Shown here: one piece after another, positions 15,270-30,341 of the stretch
Layout of the letters: the number at the start of each line of letters is the position of its first letter
How positions within the stretch are numbered: position 1 is the stretch's first letter
Source of the DNA: Brevipalpus yothersi
Taxonomy: Eukaryota; Arthropoda; Arachnida; Trombidiformes; Tenuipalpidae
Direction of reading: 5' to 3'
DNA: 64,000 nucleotides
Assembly: GCA_003956705.1 (NCBI GenBank)
Contig: QZCP01000423.1
Span: 62,001-126,000 of the forward strand
Program-made: the position numbers and the translations under genes
The notes under the pieces: generated by a model
The model's input: the letters and a program-made list of their open reading frames with translations, nothing else
The model's database searches: none
What the model was told of the DNA's origin: nothing

Positions 15270-18200
15270 ATCTATCTACTTGAAGCATCTTTCACAACTT
15301 TCCTTACTTTTATTTCTCTTTACATCTTCATTTGATTCCTTTATCTTTTTCGATGAAAAAAGTTCTACAATCGTTTCTTTACTCTTTTATCCACTCCCCC
15401 AGCCTCCTCCTACAATGAAAAAGCTTTGACTTGAATTTTTTGGTAAATCTTAATTGGAATCTTGACGGAAAGTAATGAGAAAAAGAAGAAAAAAGAGAAG
15501 ACATCTCATCTAATATAACTGGATCCTGTTTACAGTTCAAATTAAGCTCAAGTCGTTATGAGTGTATGTGTATGTGTGTAAGCTTGACAACCAGTTCAAA
15601 AGGTGTGAGGCCGTCGGTGATAATGGTGATAATGAAAATATCAAAATAATCATCTCATTTTCAAGTTAGTTCAAATCGTGATCTTGATGATGGAGGCACG
15701 CGCAAAGTACCGTTAACAGGATCGTTAGTGCGTGGGTGACACCCGTTAACCAACTTTTTGAGTTAGAATTTCAGTTCCATTCTTATACACATACATATAC
15801 ACTCCAAACATTCGATTCATGATGATGAGCCTATCATTAACCTTTTCTCTTAAGACTCTCCTCTTTTTATTCTCTTCTTCTTGAGTAAAATTTGACTTTC
15901 TCTCTTCGTAAAAAACAGATTTATTTATTCAAATGATGTTCATCTATTGTTCACACCTTATCGATGCCCAATGTTGAATAGTATATTTCAATTCAATTAG
16001 TATCTTTTTTTGAATTGGAATAGAAAGAGAAGGTGAGAGAGGGAAAATTTCAAGAATAAGATTTTAAGAATAAGGAATGGCTAATTATTGTCAGACGTTC
16101 AAATTGATGGGTTTGAAAAAGATTTTTCAAAGATGGGTTAGATAAAGTAAAATCTATTGGGAAACAAATTTTTGTATGATGTGTCACATTGTTTATGGAG
16201 AGAAAAAACCGTTACTTTCACTGGTAGTATGTTCATCACGGTAATTAGAGGGAGAGAGAGAGAGAAAGAATAAAAAAGAGAAAAAATAAGACATTCACAA
16301 TGCATGAGAATGATAATTTTATTTGCCAAGATGTTCAAAATATTTAGCATTTTGAAACCTTGTCAAACCCTCTAATGATATATATTAATATTCATTGAGT
16401 TTGCTCAGAGAGAAAATTCTGTTGAGAGAAGCTAATTAATAAGCAAATAACGTCAAAAAGTACTTTAATTACACCACACCTCATAACAGGAGGGTGTCTT
16501 CCTCTTTTTTTATTTTATTCTTTATTTGCTGCTTAATTCTTGTTTCTGTTCATTTTTCTTCTTCTTGTTCTTCATCGTTTCCAGCTTTATCTTCTCGGTA
16601 CTAATCAATCCCATGATCATAGCCGATGGGTCTTAATCTTAATTTTCGCACAGAGCAACATCTAATCTCATGTGTTTTTGGTACTCTCTCTCCTTTTATC
16701 CCCAGGCCAAAAGACGAAAACAAGGTTCTGATATTACCAAGATCAATGGAATTGTGAGAAGCTTGAATCCAAGTGCTTTACAACACTATCGATATAATGA
16801 TAAAAATTTTGGCGGCTATTTTGGCAAATTTGCCAGTAATGGCTGTAAAGTGGGAGGAGGAAGTGTGGAAGGAGGTAGAATTTTGAGTAGTCCAGATTCT
16901 GATAGTAAAAAATCCAATACATCCACAATAACCATCCCATCATCACCTTCCTCTGGAACATCTTCATCTCCATCTTCTCCCAACACTAGTAATTACACAA
17001 AATTAGCATATTCAATCGAGTATCCTCGAAAAAATTTGGAACTTCTCCAGGTACTGGGTGAAGGAAATTTTGGTCAAGTTTGGAAAGCTCGAGTAACTCA
17101 CCTTCGAGAAACTTATTATGTAGCTGTAAAAACTAATAAAGGTAAGCTGAGGGAGAAAGAGAAAGAGAAAGAGAAAATCGATCAATAAAGTCAACACAAT
17201 TAGTGTTGTGCAAAAGTAGTTGTTTTAAGTATCATCTCTTGAGGATTATTTCCTTTCTCTTTCTCTCTCTCCCTCCCTTCCTTTACCTTATCCATTCAAA
17301 TATGTACTTACTTTTACTTCTTCTCTTATGTCTTCATCTTTGTTTTATAGATGATTGTAGTGAGCATGCATGGGATGACTTGCTTCAAGAATTGAACATT
17401 ATGCTTAAACTGGGAAAGCATTCAAATGTGGTCCGCTTGTTGGCCTGTTGCACTGAAAAAGGTTAATTTAAAGTTCCACCAAAATAGTTTACCCATGATG
17501 ATGATACTGAGGATGCATAATGTTCCACATGAATGGAAGCATCATTTTAAAAGCACTATTCTTCCTCCAGATGATCCTATTCTTTCCATGTGTGTGTGCC
17601 TATCTACTTGAGCCAAGCGAACTCACACACATACACTCCGACCAGAACATACACTTTCAAGTTCTCAACTAGATGAAATAAATTTATTCGAAGTAAATCT
17701 TTGCATAGCAAAGTGTCTGTAAATATAGCTCTAGACCCTAGTAGCTTTTCTCTTCGTCTGGATGTTCACCTTAATAATCTATCGAGAGTGTGTGTATATG
17801 TATATTCTACTGGTAGTGGCAGTAGAATATTAGTTCTGCTCGAGTCGAAAATATATTTTTCTCTCCACATCTTTCCACTTGTTCAGTGGAAACTGTATGT
17901 TATTTATGGTAATGATGGCAATGATATTGTCAGAAAATTCTTTCAACATCAGAATATTAACGATTTTATATGAATTGAATTCCACTGAATTAGAATTACT
18001 CTTTTGTAATATTGTCCAACCGAACACAATCGAAGAAGAGGAATCAAGATCAATAGATTGATGGAGGAAGAAAAAGAAGAAGAAATATTTCGACTAGTTG
18101 CCATCAAATTTATTGCACAGAACATAAGTTTTGGCCATTTATCGAAAGGTTTTCAAAGACATCTCTCTCTTGATTGTATTCATTCGTTTTTTTCTTTTTT

Positions 18201-19205
18201 TTCCTCTTTTTTCCTTTTTTCTCTCTCTCTCCCTCTGCCCATAGTTCCCTATTATCTGATCATGGAATATGTCGAGTGTGGTAAACTACTCAACTACCTC
18301 AGACGATATCGAAAAGAAAACAGCTACTATAACGACGAATATTGTCGTGTGGCCATAGCAGATCTAATACTTTTCTCATATCATGCGGCCAAAGGCATGG
18401 AATTTATCAGCAGCTATGGTGTAAGTATTTTTCTCTCTCTCTCTTTCTTTTCTCTCGGTCATGGTGATTGTGGTCCACAAAATCTTTATTGCACATACAT
18501 TTTATCCAGTTAGTGGTCAAGCCATTGTTGCTGCTGTTGTGAAGCATATATGAAAGTATGTATGCTATATGTGTATATACATGGCTGTCAACAAGCGGAA
18601 ATTGGACAAGAAAGTGGTTTATAACTAGAAAGTATACCATCACATATTCTAACGGATATCTTCTCTTTTTTCTCATTTCCTAGATAATCCATCGAGATTT
18701 AGCGGCACGAAATATTCTCGTCTCTCGGGATCGGGTGTGTAAGGTGGCTGATTTTGGTCTTGCACGATCTGTGACCGATTCTGATAAAGATTCTTACGAA
18801 CAAAAGACTCGTGGAGCTATGCCCATACGATGGATGGCCCCAGAATCGTTGAGTTCAAATTTTTTTAGCTCAAAATCAGATGTATGGTCATTCGGAATAC
18901 TTTTATGGGAAATATTAACCCTTGGAAGTACACCATATCCGGGTCTATCGGCCACCGAGGTGGTCAATAAAGTGTGCAATGGATATGTGATGGATAGACC
19001 TCTGGTCAAGTGGTGTAATGATGAGCTTTATTGGTTGATGAGAGCTTGCTGGGCAATGGACGCCGAATGTAGGCCAAATTTTACCAAAATTCGACAAATA
19101 CTCGGTCAAATGCTCAGCACTCATAGTGATTATGCTGATCTATCTGATCTACAGGCTAGTGCCTATTATAATATCATGTATAATAGTCCTGGTGAAAAAG
19201 TCTGA
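6103..19205 (+). CDS. Receptor tyrosine kinase, Cad96Ca (Stitcher)-like
   Basis: Single-pass receptor tyrosine kinase. Exons: 6103-6163, 6307-6531, 14807-14943, 16706-17141, 17351-17461, 18245-18420, 18684-19205. All phases agree and give 555 residues. Exon 1 is a signal peptide (MESGICFCFSFLLFLGLS). Exon 2 is a Ser/Asp/Asn-rich ectodomain of only about 75 residues. Exon 3 holds the membrane segment (IYIVAIIGVVPAILGGCVYW). The kinase follows: glycine loop LGEGNFGQVWKA, VAVK lysine, alpha-C Glu in LLQELNIML, HRDLAARN catalytic loop, DFGLAR, WMAPESL and SDVWSFGILLWEI. Key residues are all present, so it should be active. The stretches VVRLLACCTEK, LIMEYVECGKL and TLGSTPYPG resemble arthropod Cad96Ca more than FGFR. 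No cadherin repeat is visible, unlike fly Cad96Ca. In flies this family acts in epidermal wound repair. The subfamily label is less certain than the RTK call. Confidence 0.88.
9689..9732 (+). repeat. (GT)22 microsatellite
   Basis: Perfect GT dinucleotide run inside intron 2 of the receptor kinase. It is one of the few long non-CT/GA repeats in the window. Confidence 0.95.
11136..11203 (+). repeat. (CT)n tract, ~68 nt
   Basis: Near-perfect CT dinucleotide repeat in receptor-kinase intron 2. The pyrimidine strand is the sense strand. Confidence 0.95.
13339..13755 (+). repeat. Two (CT)n tracts, ~50 nt each
   Basis: CT runs at 13339-13389 and 13709-13755 in receptor-kinase intron 2, both with CT on the sense strand. 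Shorter ones follow at 14449-14475 and 14667-14695; the last lies about 110 nt before the transmembrane exon. Confidence 0.93.
14944..16705 (+). other. Intron 3 of the receptor kinase (1.8 kb)
   Basis: Separates the transmembrane exon from the juxtamembrane/kinase exon. It contains a CT tract at about 15236-15267. I see no other feature. Confidence 0.75.
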
Positions 19206-19229
19206 TGATGGAATATCTTCAGAATTTTC

Positions 19230-19230
<1 letters not shown>

Positions 19231-19308
<78 letters not shown>

Positions 19309-19698
19309 NNNNNNNNNNNNNNNNNNNNNNNNNNNNNNNNNNNNNNNNNNNNNNNNNNNNNNNNNNNNNNNNNNNNNNNNNNNNNNNNNNNNNNNNNNNN
19401 NNNNNNNNNNNNNNNNNNNNNNNNNNNNNNNNNNNNNNNNNNNNNNNNNNNNNNNNNNNNNNNNNNNNNNNNNNNNNNNNNNNNNNNNNNNNNNNNNNNN
19501 NNNNNNNNNNNNNNNNNNNNNNNNNNNNNNNNNNNNNNNNNNNNNNNNNNNNNNNNNNNNNNNNNNNNNNNNNNNNNNNNNNNNNNNNNNNNNNNNNNNN
19601 NNNNNNNNNNNNNNNNNNNNNNNNNNNNNNNNNNNNNNNNNNNNNNNNNNNNNNNNNNNNNNNNNNNNNNNNNNNNNNNNNNNNNNNNNNNNNNNNNN

Positions 19699-19779
<81 letters not shown>
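19231..19779 (+). repeat. (CT)n tract interrupted by assembly gap
   Basis: CT repeat from 19231 to 19308 and again from 19699 to 19779, beginning about 25 nt after the receptor-kinase stop codon. The gap between them is unsequenced, so the true repeat length is unknown. Open frames crossing it are meaningless. Confidence 0.95.
19309..19698. other. Assembly gap (390 N)
   Basis: Run of N with CT repeat on both sides. It was most likely caused by failure to assemble through the microsatellite. Confidence 1.
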
Positions 19780-19783
<4 letters not shown>

Positions 19784-20173
19784 ATTCTTTCCTCGTTCTC
19801 ATAAAATTTCATGCACACACACAAAATATTCCTAATAATATTATTCTCATCTCAAGCATTGAAGAAAATGTGCGAATATAAATCAATCAAATGTGTAAAT
19901 ATTCATTCTTTTTTTTCGTATATATTCTTATAAAAAAATATTGCATTTTCAGAATTCATTTGCCTCAAGCTTCCTACATAACGTTGTACTCACATACAGA
20001 CGTTTACCACTATATGTGAATCACATTTAGGGCTGGGTAAAAGAAATCTCATAAGTACAAAGCTGCTACTTTGCGTGTAAAATAGTAAGCAGAGAGAAAA
20101 AAATAACAAAGTAATAGTCTTCACGATCAATATTCAATTACCAAGAGGGAAGAGAGAAGAAGAAGAGATCAAA

Positions 20174-20671
20174 ATGAGTAGTAGTAGTAATAGTAGCGAG
20201 CAACAAGGTCGTCCATGGAAGTGTATTGTACGTTGCTGTCTATTTGGAATCAGCATGAGTTCTCCAGACACCATGGAATGACAAACACACACACACACAC
20301 ATATGTATACACACGCAGTAAGAAGAAGAAAATTTTCATCCTCTTATTAAAGCCAAGGGAATCCTTCATTCCAATCAAACCATGAGAATCGATCTGCGAA
20401 AACTCTTAACATCTCTCACTCCCTGTCTTTGAATTCCAGTGTCCAGTGTACACTGTGGTTGGGAAGCGTCCATCAAAGTGTATTATTGAACACTACACAG
20501 CTACTGGAATAAAATTTTATCCAAAAGACAAAAGGTATACTCTGAACGCCCACTCAATTTTAGATTTTACAATCTTATTTCGGTATTTTTTCCCATCTGA
20601 TGGCTTGCTTCTCGGTGTGTTCACAAGAGAGTGGATTCCATCCTCTTATTTTCTTCAACATATTCCTTCAG

Positions 20672-20724
<53 letters not shown>

Positions 20725-20978
20725 CTAGCTACTTTCGATTTCTTTTTTCATCTTCACATCTTTCTCCTACCGATGCGTGGGGAAAAGACTTTTTTTTCAC
20801 GAAGGGCATCCGTGAGGAATGAGATGCTAATCTCATTCTTCAAGGAATGAAATCAGCTCTTACACTACCTGAGTTGAGATGTCTAATACAATATGTGAGT
20901 AGACATATGAAACCCGAAAAACGGGTAACATTGGCTCTACCTTGGCGAAAAAAAAGAAAGTGGACACAGAATGCCTGA
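20174..20978 (+). CDS. Unrecognised small protein, four-exon model
   Basis: I do not recognise this protein. A phase-consistent model: exon 1 at 20174-20227 (ATG, Ser-rich start, donor GTACGT), exon 2 at 20440-20534 (acceptor TTCCAG, donor GTATAC), exon 3 from 20729 (acceptor GCTAG), and a last segment ending at TGA 20976-20978. Visible stretches are CPVYTVVGKRPSKCIIEHYT, SPTDAWGKDFFFTKGI and LTLPELRCLIQYVSRHMKPE, with a basic C-terminal end. An in-frame TGA sits at 20820-20822. It is removed if 20812-20856 (GTGAGG to ATCAG, 45 nt) is an intron, giving 117 residues; without that intron the protein stops at 80 residues. No signal peptide or membrane segment is seen. The amino-acid texture looks coding, but the gene could be a pseudogene or have different exon edges. 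Confidence 0.42.
20673..20722 (+). repeat. (CT)n tract, ~48 nt
   Basis: CT dinucleotide run. In the proposed small gene it lies just before the exon 3 acceptor and would act as its polypyrimidine tract. Confidence 0.93.
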
Positions 20979-24995
<4,017 letters not shown>

Positions 24996-26877
24996 ATGTT
25001 TGCCCCTCAACGTCCACATAATTCTTATTCTCATCTTATTCTTCTTATCATTTTTCTTCAATCTTCTCTTCTCATCATCAAAGTTGCTCCACTCAAGGTA
25101 ATTGATGCTCATGATCATCTCTCTCTTTCTCTCTCATTGAAATTTTTCGCCAAAACTTATTAGCATGAAAGCTTACTCATCTCTCATTACTACCATAATC
25201 CGAAAACTTTCGTTCAGCTCGAAAGTTTTGTGTTGAACTTTCATTTAATGATCAAAATTTGATCACAGATCTTATTAAAGAATGCTGCTCTTGAGATTTT
25301 TTACGTTGTTAGAACAGAAATTTCCATTTAATTACTATATTCTTGAGGGATTGATTTTTCACCGATATTAAACGAGTTGGAAGTATTGTTCGATTGTTCT
25401 TTTCCCATGATGGAAGTTTTGAGATGAGAAAAACACATGTATTCAGTTTTACCCCGATCTTTTGGGTTGATTAATTTTCTTATGGCTTGACCTCTCAAGC
25501 TCTAATGTAACTCAATCATCATGATATTTTCCTCTCTTCTTCTCCATCCAGATCAATAACCCCATCGATCATAAGCCCCACCAAACATTCTACTATGGAC
25601 ATCGAATCGGTGTTGTACCATCAGCATCTTATGACAATTATAACTACATTCCTCCCGGAGCTGATGATTGCTCTGGAAACGCTCTGTTCGGAATGTATGC
25701 AGACATCGATTCCGGATGTCAGGGCTATCATGTGTGCCATGGAGGCCGAAAGGACACTTTCATGTGTCCTCAAGGCACTCTCTTCAATCAAGAGCTACTA
25801 ACTTGTGATTTTTGGTTCAAAGTTAATTGTGCTGGTCGCACCGAAGGGGGTGGCGGCAGTGGTGGTCCTGGTGGCAATCGAACACCAGCCCAACCAGTGA
25901 CCCCGACCAGTGAGTCTGGAGAGGGTAAAGGTAAGGGTCGAGAGGTAGAGCCTCTCGGAGGAAGTGGTGAATCGGAAGTGGAAGTCAGTGTGGGTGGTAC
26001 AGACACTGGTTATCGTGAAGGGGGTGGTGAACGTGAGCAACCGGAAAACCAGAGACCAGGTCGATCTCCATACTATCCAGCAAATCCATTTCCATCATTC
26101 CCATCTTTCCCAGAAACACCGAGCTTCTCCCATAATCCACAACCTTCACCTTATCCACAACTGCCCCCCTATCAACCGCCTGGTGGCTATGATCCCCAGC
26201 CACCCACATATCAGCCACCCTCATACCAGCCTCCACCACCACCACCGCCTCCCCCAGCATACCAGCCTCCCAGTTACCAGCCACCAAGCTATCAACCCCC
26301 AACATACCAGCCACCAACTTATCAGCCACCCTCATATCAGCCCTATGTACCACCTTCATGGGGTGTACCTTCCAGTCCTCGTCTTCCAGTGCCCAGTGGG
26401 CCAAGTTATCCTGGAAGCTATCCGGGTAGCTATGGACCAGAGAGTGAAGGTGATGTGCCTCTCCAGCCTCCCAGTTTGAACCCAAATTTTTGGACTGAAG
26501 GCAACCCGGGTGTGGGTGGAGGTGGCAGTGATGGTTCGGGTGGCAGTGGTGAGAATCCTTGGCAACCGGAAGAGCCTGAATGGACTTACGCATGGATGAG
26601 AAGGTTTGAGCCGAAAAGACAAAAGCCACTCTCGCCCAATTATACTGGTCGAACGGTCACTTACCATGGTCATGGTAGAGATATGCAACAAGGTTCTGTG
26701 ACTAAGCAAAATTTTGATTTTATTCTTGCGAACCACGATATATTCGCTAGTTCACTGAATAGGGCTACAAATGATAATACAGAAAGAAGTAGTAACAGTG
26801 ATAGACGAAATGGCTTGAATCCATCAGAGCCTAGCCCATGGTTGTTTCCTGTCGGCACCAACTTGGAAGATTCATGA
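24996..26877 (+). CDS. Secreted CBM14 chitin-binding protein with proline-rich tail (CPAP1-like)
   Basis: Two exons, 24996-25097 and 25552-26877 (phase 0), give 475 residues. Exon 1 is a hydrophobic signal peptide containing LILLIIFLQSSLLIIKVA. Early in exon 2 one peritrophin-A/CBM14 domain is visible, with six cysteines in order: DDC, DSGC, YHVC, TFMC, LLTC and FKVNC. The stretch GRKDTFMCPQGTLFNQ is typical of cuticular proteins analogous to peritrophins with one domain (CPAP1/obstructor type). The rest is Gly/Glu-rich, then a repeated Tyr-Gln-Pro-Pro block (roughly residues 210-270), then a Gly/Ser linker and a polar C-terminus. It probably binds chitin in cuticle or another extracellular matrix, with the tail acting as a flexible or cross-linkable spacer. 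The long antisense frames over the tail are composition artefacts. A possible AATAAA lies 320 nt downstream at 27198. Confidence 0.88.
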
Positions 26878-29846
26878 TGAAGAGAGAGTCCAAAGAGAAA
26901 GAGAGTGAATCCAGCCTGTTTGTTCAGTTGAATCAGCAAACCGAGAAAAATTTATTCTTGTACTCTTTTGATAGAGAAAGAGAGAAAAAGAAAGAGAAAG
27001 AGAGGAAAAGAGTCCATTGAATGAACTTTTCCAGATACATTTCCGCTTCTATCTCATCACTTTCTTCATCTTTTCGCCTCTTTCAATCTCTATTTTCTCT
27101 CTCTCTCTCTCTCTTGGTCTTTCCCTTTCTTTTTACTTGCTTCTTGGATGCCATTACGATTGTATGTAAGCTTTGCCAATGAAGTTGCCATTTTTCCAAT
27201 AAAATTCGTATATTTATAAACCCATTGGGTGGTTCTCTCTCTCTCTCTCTTCCTCTTTCTATCGTTTGTGGTCGAGTCAATTTTACGCCTCAAAAATTGA
27301 TCGATGATTGATACTTTTTCGATACTCCATGATCTTTCTCTCTCTCCAGAAGCTGTCGAAATTCTTTCAGAATATATCCATTTTACGATTGAATTTTTCA
27401 CTATTTTTTTCCTACCGATTTGGAGCCTTTTCAACCAGCTCTCCTCGTTCGTTTATCAGGAAATATACCGTTCAATACCGCTTCATGGGTCCACCTTGAA
27501 GGAGTGTTGATCTTTTATTGAATCGGATAAAAATGATGCCATGTGATAATAAACACAGTTCATATTCTCAACACATACATATTTTCTCCATCCCTCTTCG
27601 TTCTCCTTTTTCTCTCTCTCTCTCTATTTCGATATAACTTTCGAATTCAGAAGTAGAGAGTCTTTATCTTGAGGCTATATAATCTGAGCTGGAAAAAGAA
27701 TTCGATATTCTGGAAAAATCCAAGAGTAAACTTGACTCAAATTGAATTCCGTAATCCATCGCCGGAAGAAGAAGAGGAATAAGAAGTGAAGAAAATCTTT
27801 CTTCTCTCCATCTTTTTCAATGAGTTGGCCAATCATACATGATGGAACAGCTCTTCTCAGTATGATAAACGATTGATTCAAGTACGATTTTGAGTGTTGA
27901 ATTGAATAAGAAAGAGAGAGAATCACGAGTGAAGATCAATCGGAGGAAGAGAGAGAAAGAGATAGCTCTTCAGTGATTGTTAATGCTGTTGATGTAAAAG
28001 ATGAATTAACAGGGTATGATCATTTCACTCTTCATCTGACTTGGTTGAAGGGAATATGTATTGGATCATCATGGAGGAACGATAGGACATGATCTCTAGT
28101 GGAGTGAATCATGTTTACTATGGCCCGGAAAACCACCAAAATCATCAATGGAATTGTTCTCCTTTTCTTTCTTTACTTCTCACATTGTATTGAACTTGCA
28201 AGTTCTTCTCTTTGGCTTGGCTGTTAAATGTTTGTTGAATTATATTGACGACATCTTCCCTGGAGCTTTGCAATTCGTTGTGAAGATCGAGAGAGAAGAG
28301 AGAAGAGAGAGAGAGAGAGAGAAGTTCGATTGAGAGAGGAGAACAAATAAATGAGTCTCACAAAAGTGTACAAAGTAGCGCGATTGTTCAGAAAATAGCA
28401 TTAGATTTGCTCGAACATTTGGCGATGGTCGAAGCAATCAACCAAGATTCCATGAGGAAAGAGACAGAAGCTTTTTGGAAGATATCCCTTTTTCTCTCTT
28501 CACTTCATTCCTCCTTTTTCCTGGGAAAGAATCGGATGTAAAGATAGAGAGAAAGAGAGAAAAAAAAGGAAGAGAAAGAGAGAGAAAAGGCATTCAGGAT
28601 GGAATGAAACATTTTCCAGAATCGGTTTACTACTACTTCTACTGTGACTATGATTACTTCTAATTTACGGTTCAAATGTATGAAAGAATATCAAGAGAAA
28701 AGGGTTATCAAGTAAACATGGGAAGGAAAGAAGGAAAGAAGAAATAGTGATGATGATGGAGAGATGAGGCAATATCATTATACATCTTCTCAATCAAAGA
28801 TGCTGATTTGTCTGAGAAAAATTTTCAAAATACTATGATGCACATCTTAATCATTTACATTTTAAAATTCTACATTCATGTATTCATTTCTCGCCATTTT
28901 ATCCCGTGAATCAGTGGAGACTATTGGGAAGACCATAAATCTCAGTTGGTAAGAAGAAGAGGAATATTTTATCATGCATTAAGGGAATCATCTCATTTCT
29001 CATTTGAACGAAGAAATATAAAATGTTCGCAAATACTTGGGAATCAAGGGAATTATATAAATGTCGAATCATCATGGGTAGAAAAGTTTCTCTCTTTACA
29101 TGATGACCAGTAGTCATCATCATCTAAAATTCCAACCAGATAGTTTCATCACATTCAATCAGCATCCTGATTACCTTCAAAATGTGGTGAAATGTGACAA
29201 AGTCATTCTACGCTCTCTCTCTCTCTTACTCTCTATTCTGGGAAATTTCTGTTCCTGATGCTGAATAAAACTACAAACTTCTGGGTATGACAGAACTTCT
29301 AAAATTCCACTTTTCAATCATGGTTGGCAACACTCTCTTTCTCTCGCTCTCTCTTTCTCTTATCGATTCGTCTAACTACTAAGAAGATTCCGGAAGAGTG
29401 TTCAAATTGACCTACTCCTCGAATGAATGGTGAACAATTTTCACTCTCTCTCTCTTTCTCTCTTCGGACTTTCATCATTCATGGTAATTTCATATGCATA
29501 CTGTGTAGCTTCAAATTGGAATATCAGAGAAGCAGTACTTTTGAGCCATGATAATCGTTTTCATTAAACTTGAATTTCATGCCGATTAGACTTTGTATTA
29601 AAGAATCAAATGAGAAAAGGTGAAAAAAATGTAATAAAAAAATTGGCAAAAGAGAGACCGATCGATTAAATGGAAACAAGTCGCACTGTGATTGCTGGTT
29701 CAGTTTGGGAAGAAAGAGTGTAGAAAAGAGTAAGAGAGAAGAGAGAGCGAAAGAAAGAGAGGAACCAAGTTCAAGAAAAATGATCGATCTGTAATCCTGC
29801 TGCGAGAAATCGAAGTGCAAGAAAAAAATTGGCGGGAAACCGATAG

Positions 29847-29922
<76 letters not shown>

Positions 29923-30171
29923 CTCTTTCTCTAACCACTAATAAATGGTTTATATCGATGGGAGGCAACACCAACAACAGTCAACCAATATTATATGTAT
30001 TGGAAGGTGGCGAAAATGAAATTAGTGAGGATGAATGATGCTTGCTGAAATTCGTGATAAAGTCACACATTGATTGTGGATATTCGAAGAATGAAAAATG
30101 CCATTCTAATGAACTTCTAAAAGTCGTGATAAAAAGAAGAAGAATATTAAGAACGTGGAAGGGTAACTCAC
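26878..30171. other. Intergenic region
   Basis: About 3.3 kb of AT-rich DNA with short CT/GA runs and one longer CT tract (29839-29927, with TTTC interruptions). The 3' exons of the minus-strand membrane-protein gene starting upstream may lie here, but I could not identify them. Confidence 0.5.
29839..29927 (+). repeat. (CT)n tract with TTTC interruptions
   Basis: Pyrimidine-rich microsatellite of about 80-90 nt. If the minus-strand membrane gene extends across it, this tract has the purine strand as sense, opposite to the usual orientation in this window. Confidence 0.92.
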
Positions 30172-30299
30172 AACATTGTGTAAAGGCTGATCACAAGAAA
30201 TAGAACGAAGCCCATTCCAACTAAGATCATTGCGTACATCCAGATCGATTCTTCTTCTGGAAGAGAGAAAAAAGAAAGAGAAAAAAGATTAGCCATATA

Positions 30300-30341
<42 letters not shown>

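Noticed and set aside
19126..19881. Open frames of about 200-250 codons across the gap
   Set aside because: They consist of CT or GA repeat and N; not coding.
25985..26629. 214-codon antisense frame over the CBM14 gene
   Set aside because: Mirrors the Pro/Tyr/Gln codon repeats of the real gene on the plus strand; no domain of its own.
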